This document shows positions 1 to 10,130 of a DNA stretch of 64,000 bases, one piece after another (position 1 is the stretch's first letter; every line of letters begins with the position of its first letter). The stretch spans positions 6,987,031 to 7,051,030 of the forward strand of contig CM060484.1 of assembly GCA_030544235.1 (NCBI GenBank), given 5' to 3'. This DNA comes from Lepturacanthus savala (taxonomy: Eukaryota > Chordata > Actinopteri > Scombriformes > Trichiuridae). A model generated the notes under the pieces. It did no database searches. It was given only the letters and a program-made list of their open reading frames with translations, and was not told the DNA's origin. The position numbers were made by a program, and so were the translations under genes.

Positions 1-22
1 TATAGAAAATGATGGACTGGCT
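1..22 (+). mobile_element. Possible 3' tail of a tRNA-derived SINE cut by the window edge
   Basis: The first bases read tatagaaaatgatggactgg. The SINE copies at 8396-8743 and 58009-58229 both end in (g)gtatagaaaatg followed by a short TGGA/TGAC-type repeat. The match suggests a third copy of the same family lies just upstream of the window. Only about 20 bases are visible, so chance similarity cannot be excluded. Confidence 0.35.
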
Positions 23-1276
23 TTTTCATTTCTTGTTGCTTTTGTTAGCAGCACATCAATTTTTTCTGCCTGTTTTACTGTTTTTGGTGGCATCTGAATC
101 ATTACTTTGGTTTTAATAAAGAAAACTAAAGCTCTATTGGATTGATTAAGGTAATATTGCTGTGTTTAAAAACTTTTACAAAGGCGTATGACTCATGTCT
201 TCCTCAGCACAGCACCATAAGCTGATGTTCTATTCATGTATTTCTGCCAAAAACAATACTCTGCTACAGGCACAATAAAAGAGGCATGGAGGGGACTGAC
301 AGCATGAGTACACCTACTGCCATGAGTGACACCAGCGCAAAGGCTGACAGGGAGGAATTAACCTTTTGTTTTAGGAGAGGACGGGGAAACAGCAGATCTC
401 AGAGATGGTATCTTGACTGCGGCCGCTATCGTCAAAACTTTCATCTTCTGCCACAGACCTGTTCCACTCTCCGTTCACACACACACACACGCGCACATAC
501 ACACCAGAGCAACGAACCTGTGTTTAAATTCACAACACGGGCTGCTGAAGATAGAGATCCCAAACTCTCCTCTCAAAACAAACTAGTCTGAGAAGTCGAG
601 CGCACAATATGAGTTTTACTCGTCCTCTGGAGCAGAGTCTTTATAGATATAAAGTCTCTTGATTTCGTCCTCCAACACATCACACTCTAATGTCAGGGGA
701 AACAAAAGTATTTGAAAAGATGCACTGATGTAAAGTCTTAATTAGCTCAATACTTCAGCAGTTGTTTGGATACTTTTTCAAACATTATAGCTTATAAGAA
801 GTGTATTTTCCCATGCTCAAAACGGGTTTGAAAATGTCCTCTACTGTACACGCACACAAAATTACTTACAAAGAAAATCACTTTTGTCTCTCTCTCTTTT
901 TTTTTTTAGAAAGCTTATGTGTGCCTTGCCTCAAAGCAGTTCTAGCCTGAAATGAAAGAACATTGCATTTATTTATTTATTTTAGTTTTTCGTATTTTAT
1001 TATTTATTGTTTTCTAGATTATAAACTACAAAAAACAGTCAATATTTGAATGAATTTAAGGTACAAAGTTTCCTGAAAGACGCTGCACTTTGATGCTGGA
1101 TTAAAAAAAACTTCAGAATGGGATCAAAAAGTATGAATGAACATGGTGAAAGGGTGCAAATCCAGCCATGCAGCAGCAGTTTACAATAAGCCTGTAGTTT
1201 ATTTTAATGCAGAGGTATTATTTAACTTCTATATATTTATTTATATATACTCCGCCCCTCCCTTTCTCCCAGCACC
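23..1276. other. Unassigned AT-rich stretch without a gene
   Basis: No convincing coding sequence or transposon is visible. The stretch contains a short CA/CG tract at 477-503, a T run at 898-909 and an ATTT run near 967-984. The 101-residue open frame at 286-591 covers the CA tract, is low in complexity and matches no family I recognise, so I treat it as chance. Confidence 0.6.
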
Positions 1277-1930
1277 ACCTCCATCCTTGTTCACAGTCTC
1301 GTCACCTCCCGTCTGGATTACTGCAACTCACTCCTCATTGGTCTCCCTCACAAGTCTCTCCATGAACTTCAATTGGTCCAAAACTCTGCTGCACGTGTCA
1401 TCACCAAAACTCCTTCTTCCCACCATATCACCCCCATCCTACAGCAACTTCACTGGCTCCCGGTTACACTCAGAATCCAATTCAAAATCCTTCAATACAC
1501 TTTCAAAGCCATCCACAACCTTGCCCCTCCATATTTACCTGACCTGCTCTACATTGCCAGTCCATCACGCTTTCAGTCGCTCTGCTCCCCGTCTCTGGAA
1601 CTCTTCACCACCTCACATCCGTAACACCGACTCTCTCCCTCTCTTTAAAACTAAACTCAAAACCCACCTGTTTCAAATTGCTTATCCACAACATCCCTCA
1701 CCCTAGTGTTCCCCTCTATTTTGCACATTTTTTATTTATTTGTATTTATTTATTTTGTTTATTTATCTTTATTATATTATATTATTTTTTTTATCTCTAT
1801 TTGTGTTTTATTTTATACTATTAATCCTTACCAATGCTTTAATGTTGTTTATTCTTGTGTTTGGTGTTGGTGTCCTTGAGTGACCTGAAAGGCTCTTCTT
1901 AAATAAAATGTATTATTATTATTATTATGT
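1277..1930 (+). mobile_element. L2-like LINE, 5'-truncated 3' end with reverse-transcriptase C-terminus
   Basis: Translation on the + strand gives the typical end of fish L2-clade reverse transcriptases: SRLDYCNSLL (about 1309-1340), then VQNSAARV, then HITPILQQLHWLPV, then KAIHNLAPPYLPDLL. The frame stops at 1622. A neighbouring frame continues the family pattern with SAPRLWNSSP and FKTKLKTHLFQIAYP up to a stop near 1706, so there is at least one frameshift near 1555. The upstream endonuclease and reverse-transcriptase core are missing, as expected for 5' truncation during insertion. After the coding part there is an AT-rich 3' UTR ending in aaataaaatg and an (ATT)n tail at 1911-1928, typical of L2 3' ends. 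The copy is dead. Domain order and tail are seen in the sequence; the L2 clade name rests on family knowledge. Confidence 0.9.
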
Positions 1931-2209
1931 GTGCCCCTATTTGTTGGGATCAGATTGGTTATACACATTATTGCCTTTAAAGTCTGGTTTAGCCATAACA
2001 AGGTGTGTAGGTTTAGGAACAATCATAATTTTGGTTAAAATTATCACAGGTTAATGATGTGAACAGCAGTGTCCTTTTAAATTTTGAATTGAATTGTAAC
2101 TAAAGTGCTGGGAAGCAACATGAGGAGGAGCACCATGATAGGGAGCTTTACACTGTAATGTAATTGTTGCAGCAGGATAGCACATATGTAAATCTAAGGG
2201 ATTATAACT
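1931..2209. other. Unassigned stretch between two repeats
   Basis: No coding signal or terminal repeat is visible. It ends in the T-rich run that begins the next SINE-like repeat. Confidence 0.5.
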
Positions 2210-2346
2210 TTTTTTTTCTTTTATAAAGATTTGTTTGTGACATAAACATCTTCATTATACAGTAGCCAGACAGGCACTAATGGGAGAGAGAGGGGGAGAG
2301 ACAGCAAAAGACAGGACTCGAACTGGGTGTTGGATGCTTAAGAAAA
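2210..2346 (-). mobile_element. Degraded tRNA-like short interspersed repeat (SINE)
   Basis: On the minus strand, agttcgagtcc (2314-2324) fits the polymerase III B-box pattern GWTCRANNC. It is followed by a purine/pyrimidine-biased body (gagagagaggggg on the + strand at 2284-2296) and an A-rich end (minus strand; T-run 2209-2218 on +). Fish genomes carry many copies of a short element with this layout, a tRNA-like head pointing away from a gggagagagagggg body. No clear A box or target duplication is visible, so the family call is tentative. Confidence 0.45.
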
Positions 2347-2667
2347 ATGAGGTTGATCTCTAGTGCTGTTGCATGTCAGAGAAACACTGGCTAATCTTTT
2401 GTGTTTGCTAACAAGCAGAGAATCTACTCCCTTTTCCTGTCAGTTTTGCATCAATTGGTGGATTCTCCTGCTCCTCCCCGGCTATGTTCTCCCTCTCATT
2501 ACCGCTAACCACTGAAGCCGTTCATTCAACTCCATACACCAGCATGATCTCATCCACCGGTCACTGCAGTATACTTCTGTCCATCTCCACTCATATATAT
2601 GCTGTACTGTGAGTAAATGTCATGTGGCACAGTAGTAATCCTGCTAAATTAACCGGTTACTTACCAG

Positions 2668-2883
2668 AACAGATAATTGACAACCATTTCGATAAGCAAT
2701 TAATTTCTGTCACCGTAAAATAAAAAACTTTTAGGGTTCGGTCTGTTGGTTGGGAGAAAACAAAACACTTGTGACAGTTTTGTGATATGCCTTTTTTTTT
2801 ACTGTTTTCAGACATTTTATATTTAATTAGGGAAACAAAAAGTAATTGGAAGATTAGTCGATCATGAAAACTGATTATCTGTT
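2668..2883. mobile_element. 216-bp MITE with imperfect terminal inverted repeats
   Basis: The left end aacagataat (2668-2677) is exactly the reverse complement of attatctgtt at the right end (2874-2883). The flanking 20-25 bases inwards also resemble each other in inverted orientation (gaccaaccatttcgat-type versus attagtcgatcatgaaaa). The interior holds no transposase. Short elements with such ends and AATCGATTA-like motifs are very common in fish. The superfamily cannot be assigned without a consensus. Confidence 0.6.
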
Positions 2884-5800
2884 GCAAGGAATCTGCAAAA
2901 TACAATTCTCATTATGCTGTTTAATTGGGTATGAAACTACTACACATTGTCAAAGTAATTTACTATTAAATCTTGTAAAAAAGAAAATGAATAAACAAGC
3001 AAAAGCAGCACAATCCACGTCTAACTTCCACAGTAGAGCAGGTGAAGGTAGTATAGTGTTATAAGTAGGAAAAGTAGAGAAAGTAGGAAGAAAGATGAGA
3101 TGTGGAACAGAAGGTGAAAGAGACAGAGTGTGCAAGCAGACAAATGATAAGAGCCCTAGACGGTACAAGATAGAACGGATTCTTCCTCGCTCACCGGTAA
3201 AGGTCAACAGTCTGCTGTCCCAGCAGAAGCAGCTCTCACTGCAGCTTCTCTCTACCTGAACCTTATTTCTGAACAAGAACCCCGCTGAGTCGTTTTCTGT
3301 TTTTTCATGTTGCACAAATATGAAAAAACAAAACATACACACGGTAGCTGAAACCAAAGGGCTCTAACTTCTGAAAAAAAAAGAGTTGAAAGTGAATCGA
3401 GTTTGTTGGAATCCCTAGATTGTGTGTGTACATGAGCAGCTCCGCACACTTTAACGCTTTAAAAGTAAAACCTGGTGGGAAAAAAGGAAGGCGATTTTAG
3501 ATTCTCTCAGAAAAGATGTGACAAGAGATATCTGAATACGTTGTGTTGCTCTACTGATTCAGCGTTTTGCTCTGTGCTTTCCCCGAAATTAAATGTGAAT
3601 TGCACAGCACTTCCCCTGGGCCTTTGCAATTGGAAACTTGTGGGTACAGCTCTCATTAGATGAAATTTAGTAATTGGATTTTGCTCTGGCTTGACTTTCA
3701 TTTTCGTACTTCTGGCAAATGTGTGTATCGGTTACAAAAAAAAAAAAAAAAGAAGAAAAAAATGTTCTTCTTACCAAGCCTTGAATGTGTTATTCACATT
3801 CAATTATAATAATAATTGTTCGGATAGTCACAGGGATATGAAACATCCCTGCAATTATCAAAATAATAGATCATATCATATAATCTGTGTTTTATTGTTC
3901 GGTAAAAGTAGATAAGATCACGCTGTTGAGTCATAACATTAGTCTCAGGCTTCTTTTGTGGATCACCATGATTCCATAGCTCAGTAATAAAATCGATGAG
4001 TCAGCATCATTATTGCCAGTAGAATTTAAGACTAAAACTATGAAATACTCAAGTTGTAATAAATGAAAATTATTGTTTGATGTAACAACAAAAAAAGGCT
4101 GAATATGTTTTTTGGGTTGTTTGGTCATAAATGTGTTTATTTCTCAATTGTTCAAACATAAAGGCTTGCATTTGCCCGATCACACTGTCTGATTATTCAA
4201 ATTTGCTTTGAGGAGCATCTTAAACCCAGATCAGTTGCCTAGGGTTACACAACTGCTATAGTAATTGCTTCTATTCACCTTGTTTGTAGAGTAGCCTGAA
4301 GATGCTGAGATTTCTGGCCTTCATATTCTTTTGGTTTAATCATAAGTTGAAACCAAAAGAGTAATTTGACTTCATATTATTGCATGCAATTATGTTGCAA
4401 TTAGCTTTCATTAGTCATTCGTTTTGATCTCTATCGTTAAAAGGAAAAACTGTTTGGGTCATCTACAGGGCAACAACCCACAAGAGGAAGAAAAGAGGAA
4501 GATGTGTCCTGTGGCAGAGAATAATTTCAGAAAACATGGCATAATTTCAGTAAGTCAATAAAATTTCTTACATAACAGAAAATGCTAAGACGTTTCTTTT
4601 CTGCTTATGGGTTTTTAATGTGATAAAGTGTTATAGTGACAGCATGTAGGTAACCTCTATTAGGGCGAACATCTAGAGAACCGATCATAATATGGTCTCC
4701 TGTGACAACACCACCATACTGAAATCAGCAGAATATTGTGACAGTAGTAACTATGGTTACACACTAGGCGTAGTGGGCCACTGACACATCAGTAAAGTAT
4801 AAATGTAGATATATTATCAGTGATCTGTGGTGACAACCAGGGTGGAGATTTCTCAACGTGTAGATTGTTTTATACTGTGTTGAATCCCGCACCATTAGAA
4901 TATCTCTTACAGAGCATCAATTTAAACATTAGTGCGAATGGTTTAAAACATGCATCACCCAAATGCTGTTTTTTGTTTTGCCTTTGCAGCTGTATATATC
5001 ACTTTGATGGAAATTCTCAAGTTTTGAAAGAAGATAATGTGAGCGTGCTGTGCAGCGTTCCATTTTGCAAGAGATTTGTGGAGTTTTGAATAAAATAACT
5101 GACTCGACCGGTTTTGTGTTTCGGGTTTTTGAGAAATTGAGCCTCAAATTGATTGTTTCAGGGAACATGTTTAAATGTTCGGAGGGAAAAAATGTAACGG
5201 CTAAACTACTGTGTTTGTTGTAAAATCCTTAAACTGTTTTTTTTTTTATTATTATTGTTTAATACAATTTTCCCTTTTTTAAAATGAATTTTTCATTAAA
5301 ACTATAATGGAAAACAGGATCACTGCATGTAAGACTAGTCTTACTTTTGTGCAGTAAATGTCTTCAATGAATTGAAGAGAAAATTACACATTTGGTACAG
5401 TGTGTGTGTGCGTTTTCATTCTGTTGGTAAAAAGGGACAGGGGCGTGCATTTCTGTGTTTCAACTGTGTCTGCCCCTGTGTGGATATGCGTTTCTGCAAT
5501 ACCCGGGCATACATCTTTGCTTTAATGTGTCTAGCTTTGAGACCTGCCTCTCGTGGATCTACTCTCGTGTGCATGATGTGTGTGCTGCCTGTCATTCTAT
5601 ATGCTCATATGAACATGTGTTGTATGGTCAGAGGATGGAAGTACCTCTGGGAGTTCTGTGTGCTGCGGTTGCAGACGAAAAGCAGCTCCCTCCTTTGCAT
5701 CTGTGTGTGTGTCTGAATGCGTCTGTGTGTGGTGTGGTCACAGGCTGAAAAAAGCCTCAGTTCACATGGGAACAAATGACAGGATCTGGTTTAGTGAGCC

Positions 5801-6226
5801 TATCTGTAAAAAAGATGAAAAAAAACCCAAACTAGTAAAAGCACACGTAGGAATTAGAGCCGAGGCCTTTGCCAGACCTCCCACAGAGATTTCATTGCAG
5901 CGTCAGATGGTCAGTTGATGATCACAAGTTTTTAATCTGCATGTCTTTAACAGTAATGAGGCACCGTGGTAATTTGAGTGTCACCACTGCTTCAAAATTT
6001 GTGACATTCGAGAAGTTGTTAAGAGACCAAATTTGGGAGCATTCCCAAACAAAACCGAAGAAATTTGGAGCAACCAAATGATTCTTGATTAATCACTGTT
6101 AGTGGCTAAATCATGAGCCAAGGAACAAACTAGCAACTAATAATAGGGATTACCAAATAATACTGGCAGAATTCCTGAAGATTTGTGATGTGAAGATTGT
6201 ATCTTGGTAAAAGAAAAATGCAAAAA
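2884..6226. other. Unassigned 3.3-kb stretch without a recognisable gene
   Basis: All open frames are short (up to 135 codons), overlap in several frames and encode nothing I recognise. Contents that can be named are an A run at 3736-3751 extending as A/G to 3762, a T run near 5239-5248, and an imperfect TG-rich zone at 5399-5730 that creates Cys/Val-rich chance frames. Confidence 0.6.
3736..3762 (+). repeat. Poly-A / A-rich tract
   Basis: Sixteen A residues are followed by agaag and a further A run. No transposon body is recognisable upstream, so it is listed as simple sequence. Confidence 0.8.
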
Positions 6227-6271
6227 CTGTGCCAATTATATTGATATGAATTATAATTATAATTGGCACAG
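6227..6271. repeat. Perfect 14-bp inverted repeat (AT-rich hairpin)
   Basis: ctgtgccaattata (6227-6240) and tataattggcacag (6258-6271) are exact reverse complements separated by 17 AT-rich bases. It may be a small palindromic transposon remnant or a cruciform-prone site. No function can be read from it. Confidence 0.8.
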
Positions 6272-8382
6272 ACACACAGCACTCACACCATTGCACTCAC
6301 ACTTCAGCTTCCCTGCAGAAACTGAGAGCCATAGGAATGACCCATCTTAACTGTCCATCAGAAGAGTCAGTTAATCTGAAATGTGTATATATAAATGATA
6401 AACCACTACATGTAGTAAACCATATATAATGGGTTTGTTACAGTACATAATAGGACAAACATACTGATATGGTAACATTTTCTCGGTTAGAAGATATTCC
6501 TATTAAGACCCATAATAAATAAAAACTAAAAATTCAATGCACATACACCATTGCACATTAGTGGAAGTAAAACTTATACTTACTCTGACCATTTTCTTTT
6601 CTAGACATCCCTCAGCATGAAAAGAAATTTCACTCTGAAAGAGAATATAAATTCCTTTTTTTCTTTTCTTTTTTTTGCTTTGCATGTATCCTCATTCAGC
6701 ATGCATCCTCATTCAGCAATGGGAAAACAAACTGCAGGGGAGCACTCTCTGGCTCCATTTGCGGTTCCTGCAGGAGAAGAAGTAGCCAGCAAAGTAGTTT
6801 CTGTTGTTTGCTGTCTGAACACTATTTCCTTTTTATGCTTGCTTATCCTGATTGTACTTCAGCTCAGGGGTGTTCCCTACTATTGAGGACACAAATGTCA
6901 TGTTTCCAATGTTTATAGGAAGAGGAGTTAACATTCTACAGTCATATAAAAATTCAAATTGATGGGTTTAATTGCTAAGTTCAACATTTCTTAAGGTTTA
7001 GTGTCTACTGTATTTGCTGACTCTCTTACTTTACTAGTAAGGATGCGCCTTCTATGTGAGAATAGATAAAAGAAGAGCATGAGGTAAAAATGATGTTGGC
7101 ACAGGATTAGCTGCATATGAAGGGAGGGTCTTCCACACACAATTAGATCAGCGAGGCATATCCACATTCTTGTACAGATGGTCTTGGAGCCGCTCTACTG
7201 AAGCAGTTGGAGGATTGGTTTGTTGTCCAAGGGCACCTTCACAGTAAATACTCGGGGAAGAGAAATCTGTATACGCCATATATTCCTTTTGAAGTGATTT
7301 TAGTCCGTTTTCAGCCGGTATCCTTCTGGTCAAGAGGTCTGCACATGTCTTAAAGCAGCTGCTTCATTACTGCTGTTCAGTGATGTGCACCATGTTATAA
7401 TCTCAGTGAAGCATCGTTTCCAAATACTAAGCATCAGAGCAGCACTGGAACTGGGGCGATTTCAGTCAAAAGCCAGTATAGTCAGATTTAATCACTGAGT
7501 GAAGATGACCATCTTCCAAGATTGCCGTCTGTTAACTCTCCTCTACATCTGAACGCAGCTTTTTTTAAGGGCTTCTACTGGGTTTGACATTGTGGGGGAG
7601 CTGGAGGACATTTTCAGAACAGACAGAATAATGACAGTTTACTCCAGAGCTCTTAAATCAGTAATTGTTCTGACAAGAAGTGTCGAAGAAGAGGGTGTTA
7701 GCTGGGATGAAAGTTAAATGTCAAATGTGTGATTAGGTGTTAGCCTGCAGTATTGTGTTGGAGAAAGGAAACACAACTTAATAAAAAGATAGAGCACTGT
7801 ATCATCTACTAACTATCATAATACTGTGAACCTTTGTACTGAGAAAGAAGGCTACAATAAAAGCACTTTGACCAAAACAAAGCAGTGAAAATAAGAAGTG
7901 TCTTATCACTTCTATGGGTTGTTTGGCTTCCAGCATAGATTATTGTAGCAACTGAGTCACTGAAGTGCTTTTTAAAAATGTCCTTGAGCAAAGCAAAACT
8001 ATTTCATCTAGTTTGTTCAGTTATTAACAACAATGGGAAACAAATTGGTGAGATTTGCCACAAATCATCTATTTGATGCAGCTCTTCTTTTCACTCTCTA
8101 TCTTGTAAATCTTTTTTTGACAGTTAACTCACCTTGTGTTTCCAGAGCCCATGTTCATTGTTTCAACAATATGTGCAGCATTTACAGAATACACAAACAA
8201 AATACAGAAAGGCCGCAAGTGGAAATGGATCGCACAGAAAGGAGTTTCCGAGCGTTACTTACTTTTGAGCCTTGTACTTAACAAAGTTACAGTAGAGTCA
8301 CAGAAGTTCTAAAGGCTACCTAAGTGACTCCTCTTGGATACTCCAGCTGGTCAAGCAGTAAGCATACAGAAAATGTGGATGT
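6272..8382. other. Unassigned 2.1-kb stretch without a gene
   Basis: No family-like coding sequence, long simple repeat or terminal inverted repeat is evident. Pyrimidine-rich runs near 6656-6676 are the only low-complexity feature. Confidence 0.55.
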
Positions 8383-8753
8383 GATCTTTTGTAGGGGGGT
8401 GACACGGTGGCACAGGGGTTAGCGCTGTTGCTTCACAGCAAGAAGGTCGCAGGTTCAAGACCTCCTGGGACCTTTCTGTGTGGAGTTTGCATGTTCTCCC
8501 TGTGTCTGCGTGGGTTTTCACCGGGTACTCCGGCTTCCTCCCACAGTCCAAAAATATGCTCTGGTTAATTGGCAACTCTAAATTGCCCATAGGTGTGAGT
8601 GTGTGAGTGAATGGTGTGTGTGCCCCACAATTGGCTGGCGACCATCTGGGGTGTATCCCTGCCTCTCGCCATAACGTGCTGGCTCCAGCAGACCCCTGCG
8701 ACCGTAATGAGGAATAAGCAGGTATAGAAAATGACTGACTGACCTTTTGTAGG
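8383..8753 (+). mobile_element. tRNA-derived SINE, near full length, with target-site duplication
   Basis: The element body is about 8396-8743. The tRNA-like head carries an A-box-like stretch (gtggcacaggggttagcgc, 8407-8425) and a B box aggttcaagac (8451-8461), as expected for polymerase III transcription. The body contains tgtgtggagtttgcatgttc and ctccggcttcctcccacag, hallmarks of a very widespread fish SINE. The 3' end is ggtatagaaaatg plus a short (ACTG)n tail. The flanks share cttttgtagg at 8386-8395 and 8744-8753, with two further matching bases just outside a single mismatch. This is the target-site duplication made on insertion. The chance open frames on the minus strand here (8351-8817) are not genes. 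A related, more damaged copy lies at 58009-58229. Confidence 0.93.
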
Positions 8754-9254
8754 CATCAATCACTTCAACGCTCGCTGGAATAAGCTGTGAGATTGTGTGA
8801 GAGTGTGTATTCACCAAAACACACGTGGGACTCCGAGAGCTGTGGAGCTTCTCTGTTGCCGAAAACCGCCACCAAGACGTGAAACGACTCCGTCAGAATC
8901 TGAGCTGAAACGAGCTAGATTCCAAGGTCGAGGAACATATCTAAGACTTTTATTCACGGGAAGAGAGAGCGTTTAATTAATGTGTTATTCAAAGCCTCCT
9001 CACTTCAGTGTAAAGTTATAAATTGTTATTTATTGGTGTTTGAATTAATGAATAGTGCGTCCTTGCTGCTGCTGTGATTTCACTCTTAAGAGACCCAGCT
9101 GGGTTCAGCACGCTCCAGCTGAATTGTGCACGTCCAATTTCCCTTGAACTACTTGTGCTAGTTCGAGTATTTAGTTAAGTAGATTGTATTTTACACTTTG
9201 AAAGACGAGAGGCAGCTTTCTGCTTCTCTGCCTTCGCTTTCCTTCTCCTACTAA

Positions 9255-9255
<1 letters not shown>
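8754..9255. other. Unassigned stretch before the CA microsatellite
   Basis: No gene or repeat is recognised here. Confidence 0.5.

Positions 9256-9307
<52 letters not shown>
9256..9307. repeat. (CA)n microsatellite, 26 uninterrupted units
   Basis: A perfect CA run of 52 bases follows ctaac and ends before tttaggg. Length and purity make it a likely polymorphic marker. Confidence 0.98.
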
Positions 9308-9308
<1 letters not shown>

Positions 9309-9529
9309 TTAGGGAGCTGCTGACTTTTGCAACAGCCTTGTACCCTAAAATTAGTGTTATTGTTAGAGAAACATGCTGCTAATGCTAGTTTCCATTGTCT
9401 CTTGTCCCATCTCACAGTCATATCCTCTGACCGGGTCCCCCACCATTAGATTACTTGGTTTGACCCATCTAGTTTCATAAATCCATAAAACATCACATCA
9501 ATGGAAATAGGCTGAACAATAATAAAAAC

Positions 9530-10130
9530 TTTTTTTTTTTTTTTTTTTTTTTATTGCAGGACTAGTAATCAGCAAAAGCCCAACTCTTATGCATTCATAC
9601 TTCATTTTGGATCTTAGTGGCCTGAGGGTAGAAACTCTTCCTCAGTGATGAGGCCTAATGTACTTTCTTCCCCACCAGAGCAAAGAGAAAAGGCCATTAC
9701 TCGGGTGGGTGGGATCCTTAATGATTCCTGCAGCGTGTGATCAGAATATCCGTAAGGCATGTTCAGGATGGTCACGATTTTGCAGCAGTAGAATTTGAGT
9801 AAATTCCTCAGTATTTGAGGAGATAACTGGATTTTCCTTAAGTGTTTGAGATGAAACAGTTTCTACCTTGCTTTTCTCACCACTGAATCAGTATGCAGCC
9901 AGGTCAGGCCCAAGATACTTGAAGCTGGCCACCTGGGTGATGTTTAGGGGGGTGTAATCATTTCCCTTCTTCTTCCCAAAGACCACTATCAGCTCCTTAG
10001 TCTTCAGTTCAGCAGTAGTTTATTCCACTTCCTTTAGGTAGGCTTTTCATTGATATCTGTGATCAGGCCCAACACAGGTGTGTCATCAGCAAATTTGATG
10101 ATGGTATTGGTGGCTCCACAGTGGTGTCAT
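9530..10130 (-). mobile_element. Rex1-like LINE fragment (reverse transcriptase relic) with poly-A end
   Basis: Read on the minus strand, about 10118 down to 10050 encodes TNTIIKFADDTPVLGLITD. This contains the reverse-transcriptase catalytic motif FADD (codons at 10082-10093). Further on (about 9990-9890) another frame gives GKKKGNDYTPLN and ASFKYLGPDL, matching the palm/thumb region of Rex1/CR1-group LINEs. Stops and frame changes separate these blocks. Near 9650-9600 the C-terminal pattern of a run of basic residues, then FYPQA, is still visible. The minus-strand 3' end is marked by the 23-T run at 9530-9552, which is poly-A on the element strand. The copy is 5'-truncated and inactive. The motifs are seen directly; the exact LINE clade is inferred. 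Confidence 0.87.

Noticed and set aside
1137..1706. 189-codon frame as a host gene
   Set aside because: Its C-terminal part is the frameshifted end of an L2-like reverse transcriptase. The N-terminal part is upstream non-coding DNA and out-of-frame LINE sequence.
8351..8817. Overlapping minus-strand open frames
   Set aside because: They are antisense to the tRNA-derived SINE and its flank.
9256..9307. CRISPR-like or other regular array
   Set aside because: It is a plain dinucleotide microsatellite without spacers.
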